A stretch of DNA of 64,000 bases from a bacterium 336/3 (GCA_001281695.1 LJIE01000002.1:1-64000); one strand, 5' to 3'. Positions 26,519 to 35,721 are shown, counted from the first letter of the stretch. The notes: generated by a model from the sequence alone, not told the origin. Translations and numbers: made by a program.

Positions 26519-26550
26519 AAAGTCGTTTAGCATTATGTTAAACGGCTTTT
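26519..26550 (+). terminator. Terminator after the FN3 cargo gene
   Basis: AAAGTCGTTTA pairs with TAAACGGCTTT (one G-T pair) around a nine-base loop, followed by TATTTTTATT. It lies 20 bases after the stop. Confidence 0.8.
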
Positions 26551-26573
26551 ATTTTTATTAAAACAAATATTTT

Positions 26574-27749
26574 ATGAAGTCTTTGTATTTTAAAGAAGAA
26601 CACACTTTGTTTAGGAATAGTGTTCGCCAGTTTATGGAAAAAGAGGTAGTTCCTCATATAGAAATATGGGAAAATGAGCGAAAAATCCCGAAAGAAATTT
26701 TCAGAAAAATGGGTAAACAAGGCTATTTGGGACTAAACTTCCCTGATGCTTATGGTGGTGTCAATGCAGATTTTTGGTATTCAGTTATTTTTCTTGAAGA
26801 GATTGCCAAAGTAGGAATTGGAGGTTTCCCAACTGCTGTGAGTGTGCATCAGTTTATGGCTATCAATCATATTTTTAAGACTGGCAGTGATTTTTTAAAA
26901 GAAAAATATTTACGTCCTGCTATTCAAGGTGAAAAAATAGCAGCTTTGGGTGTGAGTGAGGCTGGAGCAGGCTCCGATGTATCAGCACTGAGAACAAAAG
27001 CTGTGAAAGATGGTGATTTTTATATCATTAATGGTTCTAAAACATTCATTACCAATGGAACTTATGGTGATTTTATCACTTTGGCTGTTTCTACAAGTCC
27101 TGAAAATAAGGCTGGTGGTATCAGTTTGATAGTTGTAGATTTGGATAGTGAGGGTATTACACGTACTAAGCTCAACAAAATGGGCTGGCATAGTTCTGAT
27201 ACAGCAGAAATTAGTTTTGACAATGTGAAAGTTCCTATTGAAAACTTGATTGGTATAGAAAATTTTGGGTTTTATTATATTATGGAGAGTTTCCAACTTG
27301 AGCGTTTGGTAGCAGGTATTATGGCTGTTGCTAGCTCTCAATGGGTATTAGATCAAACTATCCAGTATATGCATGAACGAGAAGCATTTGGTAAAAAAAT
27401 AGCTAAATATCAAGCTCTTAGACATACAATTGCAGATTTAGCAACTGAAATAGAAGCAGCCAGACAACTTGTTTATCATACTTGTTGGTTACAAGCGGAA
27501 GGAGAAGTAGCTGTTAAACAATGTTCTATGATAAAACTGTATTGTGCTGAGCTTGCTAATAAAGTAGTAGACAAGTGCCTGCAAATCTTTGGAGGTTATG
27601 GTTATATGGAAGACTATTTTATATGTAGAGCTTACAGAGACTCAAGAGTAGGTACAATAGCTGGCGGTACCTCAGAAATTATGAGAGAAATTATTTCTAA
27701 AATGGTAATTGATGATGTTGATTACAAGCCTATTTATAAAGGTAAATAA
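26574..27749 (+). CDS. Acyl-CoA dehydrogenase, LCAD/IVD-like active site
   Basis: A 391-residue flavoenzyme that introduces the alpha-beta double bond into acyl-CoA. Signatures: LGVSEAGAGSDVSALRT (FAD/substrate loop), FITNGTYGD, and the C-terminal QIFGGYGYMEDY. The catalytic glutamate usually found in the IYEGT motif is missing: the protein has TIAGGTSEI (Gly364/Gly365). Glu243 in FQLERLVAG is at the place of the catalytic base of long-chain and isovaleryl-CoA dehydrogenases, so the enzyme should still be active with that geometry. It is a single gene; no other beta-oxidation gene is in the window. Confidence 0.9.
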   Translation: MKSLYFKEEHTLFRNSVRQFMEKEVVPHIEIWENERKIPKEIFRKMGKQGYLGLNFPDAYGGVNADFWYSVIFLEEIAKVGIGGFPTAVSVHQFMAINHIFKTGSDFLKEKYLRPAIQGEKIAALGVSEAGAGSDVSALRTKAVKDGDFYIINGSKTFITNGTYGDFITLAVSTSPENKAGGISLIVVDLDSEGITRTKLNKMGWHSSDTAEISFDNVKVPIENLIGIENFGFYYIMESFQLERLVAGIMAVASSQWVLDQTIQYMHEREAFGKKIAKYQALRHTIADLATEIEAARQLVYHTCWLQAEGEVAVKQCSMIKLYCAELANKVVDKCLQIFGGYGYMEDYFICRAYRDSRVGTIAGGTSEIMREIISKMVIDDVDYKPIYKGK

Positions 27750-27751
27750 AT

Positions 27752-28069
27752 TTATTTTTTTTGTAAGTCTTGAAGAACTTTTTGAATGGAATCAAGTTGT
27801 TTTTGGTTCCGTTCAAGTTGTTTTCTTTTTTCAGTACTATCTAATTTCCGCTCCTCAGGGCTTCGTATATCTTTATACTTCTCTAATCCTGACTTTAACA
27901 TAAAAACTAAATAGAGATATGAAGATAGCAACAATATACTCGCTATTCCTATACCAGCTACTCCATAAGAAATGTATTTTTTGTTTTTTTGAAATAATTG
28001 AAGAAAAATAATTAATAGGCTTCCACTTCCTATTATTATTGCCATTATTTGTAATACAAAAACTATCAT
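27752..28069 (-). CDS. Small two-helix membrane protein with coiled-coil tail
   Basis: A 105-residue protein with two membrane helices (about 3-23 and 34-56) and a cytoplasmic charged tail from about residue 60 whose heptads (EKRKQLERNQKQLDSIQKVL) predict a coiled coil. I do not recognise the family. It starts three bases after the mscS stop and is probably co-transcribed, so it may be an accessory protein of the channel. It ends two bases from the convergent acyl-CoA dehydrogenase gene. Confidence 0.65.
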   Translation of the reverse strand: MIVFVLQIMAIIIGSGSLLIIFLQLFQKNKKYISYGVAGIGIASILLLSSYLYLVFMLKSGLEKYKDIRSPEERKLDSTEKRKQLERNQKQLDSIQKVLQDLQKK

Positions 28070-28072
28070 ACT

Positions 28073-29209
28073 CTATTTAGGCTGATTAAACATATTAGGA
28101 ACATTATCAGACTCTATTTTTACAATTCTTGTAGGCAATGCAAACTCTCCTCCATTCTGCTTTACAATCTCATAGATTTTAAAGTTTATCTCATCTTTGA
28201 TACTCATGTATTCAAAAAAATCGTTTGTAATGGCAAAAAAGAATATTGTCATTTTAACAGCATTTGTACCAAACTCCGAGAAAAAAACATGACTATTTTC
28301 GTCTGTTTTTGAATGTTTTTGTAAATAATGATGAATCTGTAATTTTATTTCTTGTAAATTAATAATAGGTGTTTGATAGGTTATTTCTATATCAAACCGA
28401 GAACGCCAAACATGCCTTTCATTCCAATTGTCTAATGGTTGGTCTATCATCATTTTATTTGGCAAGGTAATCAAGGAGCGTTCTACTGTTCTTATTCTGG
28501 TAGTCCTAAAACCTACTTTTTCTACTCTGCCCAAAATACCTCCAACTTGTACCAAATCCCCAGTAATGAATGGCTTATCTAAAAAAATTGTAAATGAAGC
28601 AAAAAGATTTTCTAAAGTTTCTTTTCCTGCCAATGCAACAGCTATACCTCCTATCCCCAAACCAGCAACAAGTGTAGTCACATTAAAATCCAATACTCTA
28701 CTAAGTGTAAAAAATAGTATTAAAAGAATAGCTATAACTTTTGTAATTTCCTTAAAGAAAGGTGTTAAGTGATCATCCAGCTTGCTTTCAGTATATTTAG
28801 CTTTTTCCTGAAAATAATTTCCCCAAAAACTTATTACTCTTAAAACTAGAATTGTCCCTAAAATAACCAAAAAGACCTGATACGTTTTGTGTAAAAACAT
28901 TTGTAAACCAAATTCCTTGGCAGACGTCATATTCCAACTTTTTGGAAATCTTAACTCATTGAATGCTGTGTACACAAATACAAAAACTAATAACCTACCT
29001 AGATGATTTTTGGTATATAATACAAAATTAGTAATTAGATTTGTTTCTGTTTTTCTCATAAATATTTTTGAGAAAAACCTGATTACGAGTGGGGCCAAAA
29101 CTCCTTTAAAAAGTGTCCCTACTAATACCAAAGCTAAAAAATTGGCAATATGTGATGGACTATTATCCAAAATATTACCTTTAAAATACTGATTAACCCA
29201 CTCAAACAT
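28073..29209 (-). CDS. MscS-family mechanosensitive ion channel
   Basis: A 378-residue membrane protein with four to five helices followed by the MscS pore helix and cytoplasmic domain. The pore region is LVAGLGIGGIAVALAGKETLENLFASF (about 187-213 in protein coordinates), rich in Gly/Ala as in MscS. KPFITGDLVQVGGILGRVEKVGFRTTRIRT follows, the typical beta domain. It is expected to open on hypo-osmotic shock. The extra N-terminal helices make it longer than E. coli MscS (286 residues). It lies upstream of a small coiled-coil membrane protein gene. Confidence 0.92.
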   Translation of the reverse strand: MFEWVNQYFKGNILDNSPSHIANFLALVLVGTLFKGVLAPLVIRFFSKIFMRKTETNLITNFVLYTKNHLGRLLVFVFVYTAFNELRFPKSWNMTSAKEFGLQMFLHKTYQVFLVILGTILVLRVISFWGNYFQEKAKYTESKLDDHLTPFFKEITKVIAILLILFFTLSRVLDFNVTTLVAGLGIGGIAVALAGKETLENLFASFTIFLDKPFITGDLVQVGGILGRVEKVGFRTTRIRTVERSLITLPNKMMIDQPLDNWNERHVWRSRFDIEITYQTPIINLQEIKLQIHHYLQKHSKTDENSHVFFSEFGTNAVKMTIFFFAITNDFFEYMSIKDEINFKIYEIVKQNGGEFALPTRIVKIESDNVPNMFNQPK

Positions 29210-29236
29210 GATTGAAGAAATATAGTTTTAATGACT

Positions 29237-29274
29237 AAAAAATGGGCAAGTTATTATAAACTCGCCCATTTTTT
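29237..29274 (-). terminator. Terminator after hppD
   Basis: AAAAAATGGGC and GCCCATTTTTT form the outer stem, with a further AGTT/AACT pairing inside it around a short loop. A T-run follows on the minus strand. It starts five bases past the hppD stop. Confidence 0.85.
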
Positions 29275-29279
29275 ATTTT

Positions 29280-30371
29280 TTATAAGTTACCTCTTAGCTC
29301 TTGTTCTCTTTCGATTGATTCAAACAATGCTTTAAAATTACCCTTACCAAATGAGGTAGCTCCTTTACGCTGAATAATCTCATAAAATAATGTAGGTCTA
29401 TCTTCTACAGGTTTTGTAAAAATTTGTAATAAATATCCTTCATTATCTCTATCAACCAAAATATTCAAATCCTTAAGTTTTTTTACATCTTCATCTATCA
29501 TTCCTACTCTATCATACAAACTTTCATAGTAATTATCAGGTATATACAAGAATTCTACTCCTCTTCTTCTCAACTCGCTGACTGTATGAATAATATCATC
29601 TGTTGCTACTGCAATGTGCTGAACACCCGCTCCATAATAAAAATCTAAATACTCTTCTATCTGTGATTTTTTCTTACCTTCAGCAGGTTCATTGATAGGG
29701 AATTTAATATAACCTGTACCATTTGAAACTACCTTCGACATCAAGGCAGAGTATTCTGTGGAAATATCTTTATCATCAAACGTTAAAAGCAGTTTAAAGC
29801 CCATCACATCTTCATAGAACTTCACCCACTCATTCATTTTACCAAGCTCTACATTTCCGACACAGTGGTCAACGTATTTCAAACCAATAGGTTCTATTTT
29901 CATTGTACTTTTAGCAGGTGCAAAACCTGGTATAAAAACCCCTTTATAGTTTTTACGCTCTACAAATGTATGAATAGTTTCTCCATAAGTATAAATTGCA
30001 GACATTACAACTTCGCCATATTCATCTGTTATTTTTTTGGGTTCAAATGCAGACTTGGCTCCTCTACTCATGGTTTCATAATACGATTTTTCAGCATCAT
30101 CAACCCATAAAGCAAGTACTTTTACGCCATCTCCATGTTTTTTTACATGTTCAGAGATTTCGCTATTAGGGTCAAGTGAGGTAGTCAGAACTAAGCGAAT
30201 TTTATCTTGTTGTAATACATAAGACGCTTTGTTTCTTACTCCTGTTTCAGGACCTGCATAAGCAATGAGTTGATAACCAAACGCAGACTGATAATAGTAA
30301 GCTGCTTGTTTAGCATTTCCTACATAAAATTCTATATGGTCTGTACCAAGAATTGGAAGAAAATCTTGCAT
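29280..30371 (-). CDS. hppD: 4-hydroxyphenylpyruvate dioxygenase
   Basis: A 363-residue non-haem iron enzyme that converts 4-hydroxyphenylpyruvate to homogentisate in tyrosine breakdown. It has two vicinal-oxygen-chelate halves (about 10-140 and 163-330). The iron ligands are His169 (VDHCVGN), His252 (QHIAVATDD) and Glu331 (FYEIIQRKG). The C-terminal FGKGNFKALFESIEREQELRG helix gates the active site. Length is typical. The usual neighbour homogentisate dioxygenase is not in the window. The enzyme could also serve pigment (pyomelanin) or tocopherol-like pathways, but degradation is most likely. A full-match promoter lies 53 bases upstream. Confidence 0.96.
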   Translation of the reverse strand: MQDFLPILGTDHIEFYVGNAKQAAYYYQSAFGYQLIAYAGPETGVRNKASYVLQQDKIRLVLTTSLDPNSEISEHVKKHGDGVKVLALWVDDAEKSYYETMSRGAKSAFEPKKITDEYGEVVMSAIYTYGETIHTFVERKNYKGVFIPGFAPAKSTMKIEPIGLKYVDHCVGNVELGKMNEWVKFYEDVMGFKLLLTFDDKDISTEYSALMSKVVSNGTGYIKFPINEPAEGKKKSQIEEYLDFYYGAGVQHIAVATDDIIHTVSELRRRGVEFLYIPDNYYESLYDRVGMIDEDVKKLKDLNILVDRDNEGYLLQIFTKPVEDRPTLFYEIIQRKGATSFGKGNFKALFESIEREQELRGNL

Positions 30372-30423
30372 AATTGTAAATATTTTAGTAAAATGAATGT
30401 ATTGAAAAGTTTAGAAGCACGTT

Positions 30424-30453
30424 CAAAAGTACAGTTTTTTATTTTTTTTTCAA
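30424..30453 (-). promoter_or_regulatory. hppD promoter
   Basis: On the minus strand TTG (30453-30451), exactly 19 bases, then TACTTTTG (30431-30424). Full Bacteroidota consensus match, 53 bases before the ATG. Confidence 0.7.
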
Positions 30454-30499
30454 AAAAAAAATGGTTTCTTTGAGTTTATAGCAAACTTATATTCAACAT

Positions 30500-30916
30500 A
30501 TGACATCTAACCTCCAAAAACTCAATCAGGATTTAGTAGAAATAGTAGAAAAAAGAATTCAGCTTGCTGATTTAAAATATGATGACAGTCGTTATGATGA
30601 AATAGAAGAACAACTTCATAACTTAGAAGATGATTTTTTGAAAAAATACGATGATTATTTAGAAGATATTTTTTTAGATATTCATGATGAGTATTGTCCT
30701 GAGACAGAAGTTCTATCTCCTATTGCTTATTTAGCTAAAAATTATCTTCGTAAAGATGACAAGTCGTATGATGCCCCTGAAGATCAAGGTGTTTGGGTCG
30801 AAATCGAAGAAATCCCTGAAAAAGAAGCTCATTTAGTCTTATTACCCAATCCATTACGCATTGTTTTAGCTTCAGGCAGTTTTAGAAAATCAGTTTGGAA
30901 AGCAGAAGAGAAATAA
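30500..30916 (+). CDS. Acidic cytoplasmic protein of unknown function
   Basis: A 138-residue, strongly acidic protein without signal peptide or membrane helix. The first half is helical and rich in Asp/Glu/Tyr (DDSRYDEIEEQLHNLEDDF, about 27-45). The second half looks beta-rich with VWVEIEEIPEKEAHLVLLPNP. I do not recognise it. It lies ten bases before the HAMP-GAF gene in the same direction, so the two are probably co-transcribed and might act together. Confidence 0.65.
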   Translation: MTSNLQKLNQDLVEIVEKRIQLADLKYDDSRYDEIEEQLHNLEDDFLKKYDDYLEDIFLDIHDEYCPETEVLSPIAYLAKNYLRKDDKSYDAPEDQGVWVEIEEIPEKEAHLVLLPNPLRIVLASGSFRKSVWKAEEK

Positions 30917-30926
30917 ACATACTACC

Positions 30927-32405
30927 ATGAAAAACTTTAAGATTCGCCAAATAGCTTATTTCTTTGGTTTTATTTTGTTAATGATGACATTTGTGAATTT
31001 CATTGTTGTAAATTCCATAGCCATCCACCCAAAAGAAACTCAGATTATTGGTTATACATTACAAATACGTGAAATCGCTAACCAATTAAAGCTAACACTT
31101 ACCATTTTGGCTAATCAAGAGTTTTATAATGAAAACTTAGCTGATGATATTAAGCGATTAGAGGGGAAATACAATACCAGTCTTTCTGTTTTAGAGGTTG
31201 GTGGACAAATTGAGCATAATGGACAAAAACTATATTTTCCTAAACCTGATGCTTCTACCAAAGTCTTACTTTCAAAAATTAGATATCAATGGACTAGTTA
31301 TGGCAAAGATGTAGATTTGGTAATTGATAAACTCACAAAAGGAGCAAGTACTGATACACTAAAATTAGATGAAAAGTGGGTTATAGACAAATATGATTTG
31401 TTTGTAAATTTACATGATAAGCTTACCACTCTGTATCAAGATAAACTTGAAAATCAATATGCTGGTCTTAATTTAGCCTTTATTTTGTTAGGAATTTTCA
31501 ATTTAGCAATTATAGCATCTATTTATTATACTGTAAGAAATCTCATTCTTATTCCTATTCAACAGATTTCGGTCACATCCCGAGAATTAGCTCAGGGTAA
31601 TTTGAGTAAAAAAGTACGGTTCACTTCCAAAAATGAAATAGGTTATATTGCTCAAAACATCAACGATTTAGCTGAAATTGTAGAAAAAGCAACAGACTTC
31701 TCTAAAGAAATTGGTCAAGGAAACTTAGATGCCGAATATAAAGGAGATGTTAGAATATTGGAAAATAAGGGTAGTATTGTAGCCGCTCTACAACTTATGC
31801 GAGACCAGCTTCGTGAAATTGCCCTCAAAGACCAACAAGAACGTTGGTTGAGTGCTGGTATTGCCGAGTTCTCAGAAATGCTTCGAAATCTTGATACCAG
31901 AAATATCAATGAAATGTGCTACCACATTATTAGTTTTGTTGTTCGTTATGTAGAAGCAAATCAGGGACTTATGTTTATATTAAATGATGATATCCCTACA
32001 ATTAACGAACATTATTTAGAAGCTACAGCAGGTTATGCTGCTAATAAAAGAAAGATATTTAACCAAAAAATCAAAATTGGTGAAGGACTTATAGGACAAA
32101 GTTTTACAGATAAAGAAACTATTTTATTAGATGAAGTACCAAATTCTTATGAAAAAGTAATCTCTGCATTGGGTATGGCTACTCCTCGAAATGTTTTAAT
32201 AGTTCCTTTTACTTATCATGAAGTAGCTTTAGGTGTATTAGAAATACTTTCTTTAAAAAATATTCCTCCATATAAAGTAACTTTTGTTGAAAAAATAGCT
32301 GAAATTTTTGCTTCAACAGTATCAGTAGCTAAAGCTTATAACAAAAGTCAAAAACTATTTGCTGAATCTTTGGAAGTAGAAAAACGTATCAGTAGAAGAG
32401 GTTAG
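30927..32405 (+). CDS. HAMP-GAF membrane sensor protein without output domain
   Basis: A 492-residue inner-membrane protein. Helix 1 (about 10-30), a periplasmic helical sensor region (about 32-180), helix 2 (about 183-203), HAMP (about 205-256, with ISVTSRELAQGNLSKKV and NEIGYIAQNINDLA), a linker helix, and a GAF domain (about 325-465). The protein stops shortly after GAF with a short helix and KRISRRG. No kinase, cyclase or methyl-accepting region follows, whereas relatives usually continue into a coiled coil and an output domain. It may pass its signal to a separate protein. The acidic protein gene precedes it in the operon. Confidence 0.82.
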   Translation: MKNFKIRQIAYFFGFILLMMTFVNFIVVNSIAIHPKETQIIGYTLQIREIANQLKLTLTILANQEFYNENLADDIKRLEGKYNTSLSVLEVGGQIEHNGQKLYFPKPDASTKVLLSKIRYQWTSYGKDVDLVIDKLTKGASTDTLKLDEKWVIDKYDLFVNLHDKLTTLYQDKLENQYAGLNLAFILLGIFNLAIIASIYYTVRNLILIPIQQISVTSRELAQGNLSKKVRFTSKNEIGYIAQNINDLAEIVEKATDFSKEIGQGNLDAEYKGDVRILENKGSIVAALQLMRDQLREIALKDQQERWLSAGIAEFSEMLRNLDTRNINEMCYHIISFVVRYVEANQGLMFILNDDIPTINEHYLEATAGYAANKRKIFNQKIKIGEGLIGQSFTDKETILLDEVPNSYEKVISALGMATPRNVLIVPFTYHEVALGVLEILSLKNIPPYKVTFVEKIAEIFASTVSVAKAYNKSQKLFAESLEVEKRISRRG

Positions 32406-32462
32406 GCTTTTGTTTGTTTAAAAGGTTTATTTTTAGATGTTTAATTTATAATGTTTTTTTAC

Positions 32463-32470
32463 TAACTTTG
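32463..32470 (+). promoter_or_regulatory. DivIVA-domain gene promoter -7 box
   Basis: TAACTTTG fits the -7 consensus and lies 20 bases before the ATG at 32490. The -33 position has TTA, not TTG. Confidence 0.45.
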
Positions 32471-32489
32471 TAAAAACTACTAGAACCCT

Positions 32490-33179
32490 ATGAAAATTAC
32501 TCCTATAGAAATAAGACAAAAAACCTTTGAAAAAAAGGCTTTTGGTGGTTATGATAAAGATGAAGTTACAGCCTTTTTACAAGCTCTTTCTCAAGAATGG
32601 GAAAAACTAAACAATGATTTGAGAGAGTTTAAATTAAAACTTGAAATGGCTGAAAAAGAGGTTGGACAGTTACGTCAAGTTGAGTCATCTCTTTTCAAAA
32701 CACTTAAAACAGCTGAAGATACAGGAAGTCATATCATAGAGCAAGCCAAAAAAGATGCTGAACTGAAGGTAAAAGAAGCTCAACTCAAAGCAGATGAAAT
32801 TTTAAATGATGCTCGTTCACAATCGAAAAATTTAGTTCAAAAAGCAGATATGAAAGCAAAATCTATGCTTCAACAAACATTATCTGAAATGAAAAAAATG
32901 AAAGGTGAATGTAGTATGCTTGAAGATTATAAAGAAAATTTGCTTTCTGAACTCAAAAACATCTCTTATTCTATTTTAGATCGTGTGAATCGTAGTGAAA
33001 GCAAAAGTATATTAGATACTTTTGATTCCAAAATAAGAGAAACAGAGGCTGAATTAGAAAAACAAACTGAAGATTTTGAACAAATTGCTGAAAAATATAA
33101 AGATGAGTTGCCTCAAAATGATACTCCTAAAAATGATACAAACAACAATTTAGCCTCTTTTTTCGATTCTATTATTTAA
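32490..33179 (+). CDS. DivIVA-domain coiled-coil protein
   Basis: A 229-residue protein with the DivIVA/GpsB lipid-binding opening: KITPIEIRQKTFEKKAFGGY, then DKDEVTAFLQAL. From about residue 38 to 210 it is almost entirely coiled coil, ending with a poorly ordered Asn/Asp-rich tail. In Gram-positive bacteria DivIVA marks curved membrane and division sites; Bacteroidota members are little studied, so pole/septum targeting is inferred. It faces murC tail to tail, with an 8-base overlap of coding ends. Confidence 0.88.
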   Translation: MKITPIEIRQKTFEKKAFGGYDKDEVTAFLQALSQEWEKLNNDLREFKLKLEMAEKEVGQLRQVESSLFKTLKTAEDTGSHIIEQAKKDAELKVKEAQLKADEILNDARSQSKNLVQKADMKAKSMLQQTLSEMKKMKGECSMLEDYKENLLSELKNISYSILDRVNRSESKSILDTFDSKIRETEAELEKQTEDFEQIAEKYKDELPQNDTPKNDTNNNLASFFDSII

Positions 33180-34545
33180 TTTTTTTCTCTAAAACTTCTT
33201 TTAAAGGCATTATCATACTATCTATATCCCCCGCTCCAATCGTTACCACAATTTCGCAAGGCAATGATTGAATAATAGATGTTAAATTTCCCTTGTTACA
33301 AAGTAATTTCTCGGTAGCTTGAGCCTTTCCTAAAATCATTTGAGAGTTTATCCCTTCTATGGGTTTTTCACGAGCAGGGTAAATATCCAATAAAATTAGT
33401 CTGTCTGCCAAAGATAATGTTTCAGCAAATCCATCCGCAAAATCTCTTGTTCTTGAGTACAAATGAGGCTGAAAAATAGCTGTGATGTGCTTTTCAGGAT
33501 ACAACATTCTCACCGCTGTCAAAAATGCTCGTATTTCTTCAGGATGATGAGCATAATCATCTATTTGGATAATTTCAGGCGTTTTCAAAATATACTCAAA
33601 ACGTCTTTTTACACCTTTAAAACTCTCTAAACCAGCTTTTATTGAAGATCCTTCTATACCTATACTCTCAGCAACAGATAATGCTGCTAAAGCATTTAGA
33701 ATATTATGATACCCAGGAACACCTAAAGTAATATTTGAGATGACTTGGGTAGGCGTTTGAACATCAAAAATAAAGTTACCTTCTTGGATTCTTATATTTT
33801 GAGCATAATAATCACATTGTTGCAATCCAAAATTCCGTACTTCTATCTGATTTTCAATTTTCAAATTCAATGAGGATTTGATAAAAAGCTTGCCATTTTC
33901 TTTAATTTTTCTCACAAACATTTCAAAAGATTCTTTAACGGCATTTGAATTTTGATAAATATCCAAATGATCAGCATCAGTTGAAGTGATGATAGCAATA
34001 TCTGGGTGAAGTGTTAGAAATGACCTATCATACTCATCTGCTTCTACCACAATTAAAGCTTCTTTATCTTTGCTCAGGAGTAAGTTCGTTGCATAATTTT
34101 GCGTAATACCACCTACAAAAGCTGTTACAGGTTTTTGAGCATAATGCAACAGATGGGCTACTATAGATGATGTCGTTGTTTTCCCATGTGTTCCTGCAAT
34201 CGCAATCGTAAAATTATCTTGTGTGATGAGTCCAAGAGCTTCTGCTCTTTTCAATATCTTAAAATCATTTTTCTTAAAATATTGCCAACCCAAGTGTTCT
34301 GTTGGAACAGCAGGTGTGAAAACAACTAAAGTATTTTCACGCAAAAAATTGGAAGGTATCAGATTTGGAGTTTCATCAAATACAATAGACATTCCTTCCT
34401 CTTGCAATTGTGTTGTAAGTTGCGAAGGGGTTTTATCATAACCAGATACTTCATATCCTTGAGCCTGAAACCAACGAGCCAAAGCACTCATTCCTATCCC
34501 TCCAATACCCAAGAAATAAACTTTTTCAAAATCTTTAAGATTCAT
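33172..34545 (-). CDS. murC: UDP-N-acetylmuramate--L-alanine ligase
   Basis: A 457-residue cytoplasmic ligase adding the first amino acid of the peptidoglycan stem peptide. Rossmann-like UDP-binding N-terminus with GIGGIGMSALA, ATP site GTHGKTTTSS, EADEYDRSF, and the C-terminal domain with DDYAHHPEEIRAFL and FQPHLYSRTRDF. Length separates it from Mpl-type recyclers only weakly, but the overall pattern fits MurC. It is isolated here, not in the usual mur/fts cluster. The last eight bases overlap the DivIVA-domain gene in the opposite direction. No -7 box was found upstream. Confidence 0.93.
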   Translation of the reverse strand: MNLKDFEKVYFLGIGGIGMSALARWFQAQGYEVSGYDKTPSQLTTQLQEEGMSIVFDETPNLIPSNFLRENTLVVFTPAVPTEHLGWQYFKKNDFKILKRAEALGLITQDNFTIAIAGTHGKTTTSSIVAHLLHYAQKPVTAFVGGITQNYATNLLLSKDKEALIVVEADEYDRSFLTLHPDIAIITSTDADHLDIYQNSNAVKESFEMFVRKIKENGKLFIKSSLNLKIENQIEVRNFGLQQCDYYAQNIRIQEGNFIFDVQTPTQVISNITLGVPGYHNILNALAALSVAESIGIEGSSIKAGLESFKGVKRRFEYILKTPEIIQIDDYAHHPEEIRAFLTAVRMLYPEKHITAIFQPHLYSRTRDFADGFAETLSLADRLILLDIYPAREKPIEGINSQMILGKAQATEKLLCNKGNLTSIIQSLPCEIVVTIGAGDIDSMIMPLKEVLEKKIK

Positions 34546-34678
34546 AGAATAATTTTAATGATGTAAGTTCTGGCAATTTAATTTAAAAATTTGGTTTTGA
34601 ACAAAATTTATCTTTATAAAAATTAGATTTTAGCATAAAAATTGTTATATTTATCATGGTATCTAAAATTGATTTATT

Positions 34679-35467
34679 ATGAAGAACTATAAGCTTTTTT
34701 CGGGTTTGGTATTGGGAATCAGTACCTGCGTATTGGTAGCATGTGGAGTGGGTGGAGGCTCTAATCTTTCTGTGAATACTGTGGGATGGTCAGCAGAAAC
34801 ACCCGTTGATGTAAAGTTTACTCCAACAAACGATAACTTTAAAGAATTTATAGGAAATTTTCAGCAAGCAAAATTCCCTATGCAATTAGATGAGAGAAAT
34901 ATAGCATTTTTCAGAGCAAAAGCTTCTTTCAAAAATGACCAAATGCAATCTCAAGAGCCTACATGGAAGAAAAAGCTTATTGCCGATAAATTTGAAGAAT
35001 TCGTACCATCTATCAACGAAGGTAGATTTAGCAGAGTTCCTACACATAGCGAAACACAATATGTAGCAAAACTTGCTGAAAACTCTCAATTTGTAGCTGT
35101 TATTTACAGTATTTCTACAGCTTATGGCGATTATGGCTATTCTGAAGATTCAAACAATACACCAGTTCGTTTTATGCTCAGCACTTACAACAATAAAGGT
35201 GAAATTATAGACGAAAAAGTGATTGCATATAATGATAGAATGGGAATGTCCACTGCAACTATTGAGAAGAATCTCAAAGTAAAAACTCAGAAATTTGAGA
35301 ATGTATTTGGTAAAGATGAAGATGGAAATTCTAACTATATCCCAACAGGCAAAAAAGTAAAATCAGAAATTACTTATCAAATTTCTAAGAATGGAACAAT
35401 TGAGACAGTTGGAGAAAGTAAATCAAAAGATAAAGAAGCGAAAGATAGAACTGATTATGTATTTTAA
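34679..35467 (+). CDS. Lipoprotein of unknown function
   Basis: A 262-residue lipoprotein with lipobox LVAC (Cys22) followed by a GVGGGS linker. The body has mixed helix/strand character. No known domain is recognised. Visible segments include SKNDQMQSQ-like and EYNDRMGMST-like turns and a lysine-rich, charged C-terminus (about 240-262). Glycine/serine after the lipobox cysteine suggests outer-membrane anchoring. It is a single gene followed by a strong terminator. Confidence 0.75.
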   Translation: MKNYKLFSGLVLGISTCVLVACGVGGGSNLSVNTVGWSAETPVDVKFTPTNDNFKEFIGNFQQAKFPMQLDERNIAFFRAKASFKNDQMQSQEPTWKKKLIADKFEEFVPSINEGRFSRVPTHSETQYVAKLAENSQFVAVIYSISTAYGDYGYSEDSNNTPVRFMLSTYNNKGEIIDEKVIAYNDRMGMSTATIEKNLKVKTQKFENVFGKDEDGNSNYIPTGKKVKSEITYQISKNGTIETVGESKSKDKEAKDRTDYVF

Positions 35468-35488
35468 TTAAAAGCTATAAAATAAATT

Positions 35489-35522
35489 AAAAACTCTAAC
35501 TCAAAATGGTTAGAGTTTTTTT
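35489..35522 (+). terminator. Terminator after lipoprotein gene
   Basis: AAAACTCTAAC pairs with GTTAGAGTTTT around an eight-base loop, followed by a T-run. It begins about 22 bases after the stop. Confidence 0.85.
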
Positions 35523-35695
35523 ATGCTCATATATATTTGTTTATCTTTTATAAGTATTAACCAATTTATGAGTAACGAAAAAAACTCATTTAACATATCT
35601 GATTATTAAAAAAGTAAATCATAATTAAGTATTTGAAACTCTAAAATTTCTATTATTTAATAAACTTTAAATAATATCATAAACTATAAAAAAGC

Positions 35696-35721
35696 AAAAG
35701 GGCTCTAAATAGAGCCCTTTT
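35696..35721 (-). terminator. Terminator after GDSL lipoprotein gene
   Basis: AAAAGGGCTCT pairs with AGAGCCCTTTT around the loop AAAT. On the minus strand the stem is followed by a T-rich stretch. It lies 20 bases after the stop at 35741. The 170 bases between this and the terminator at 35489-35522 show no other element. Confidence 0.85.
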
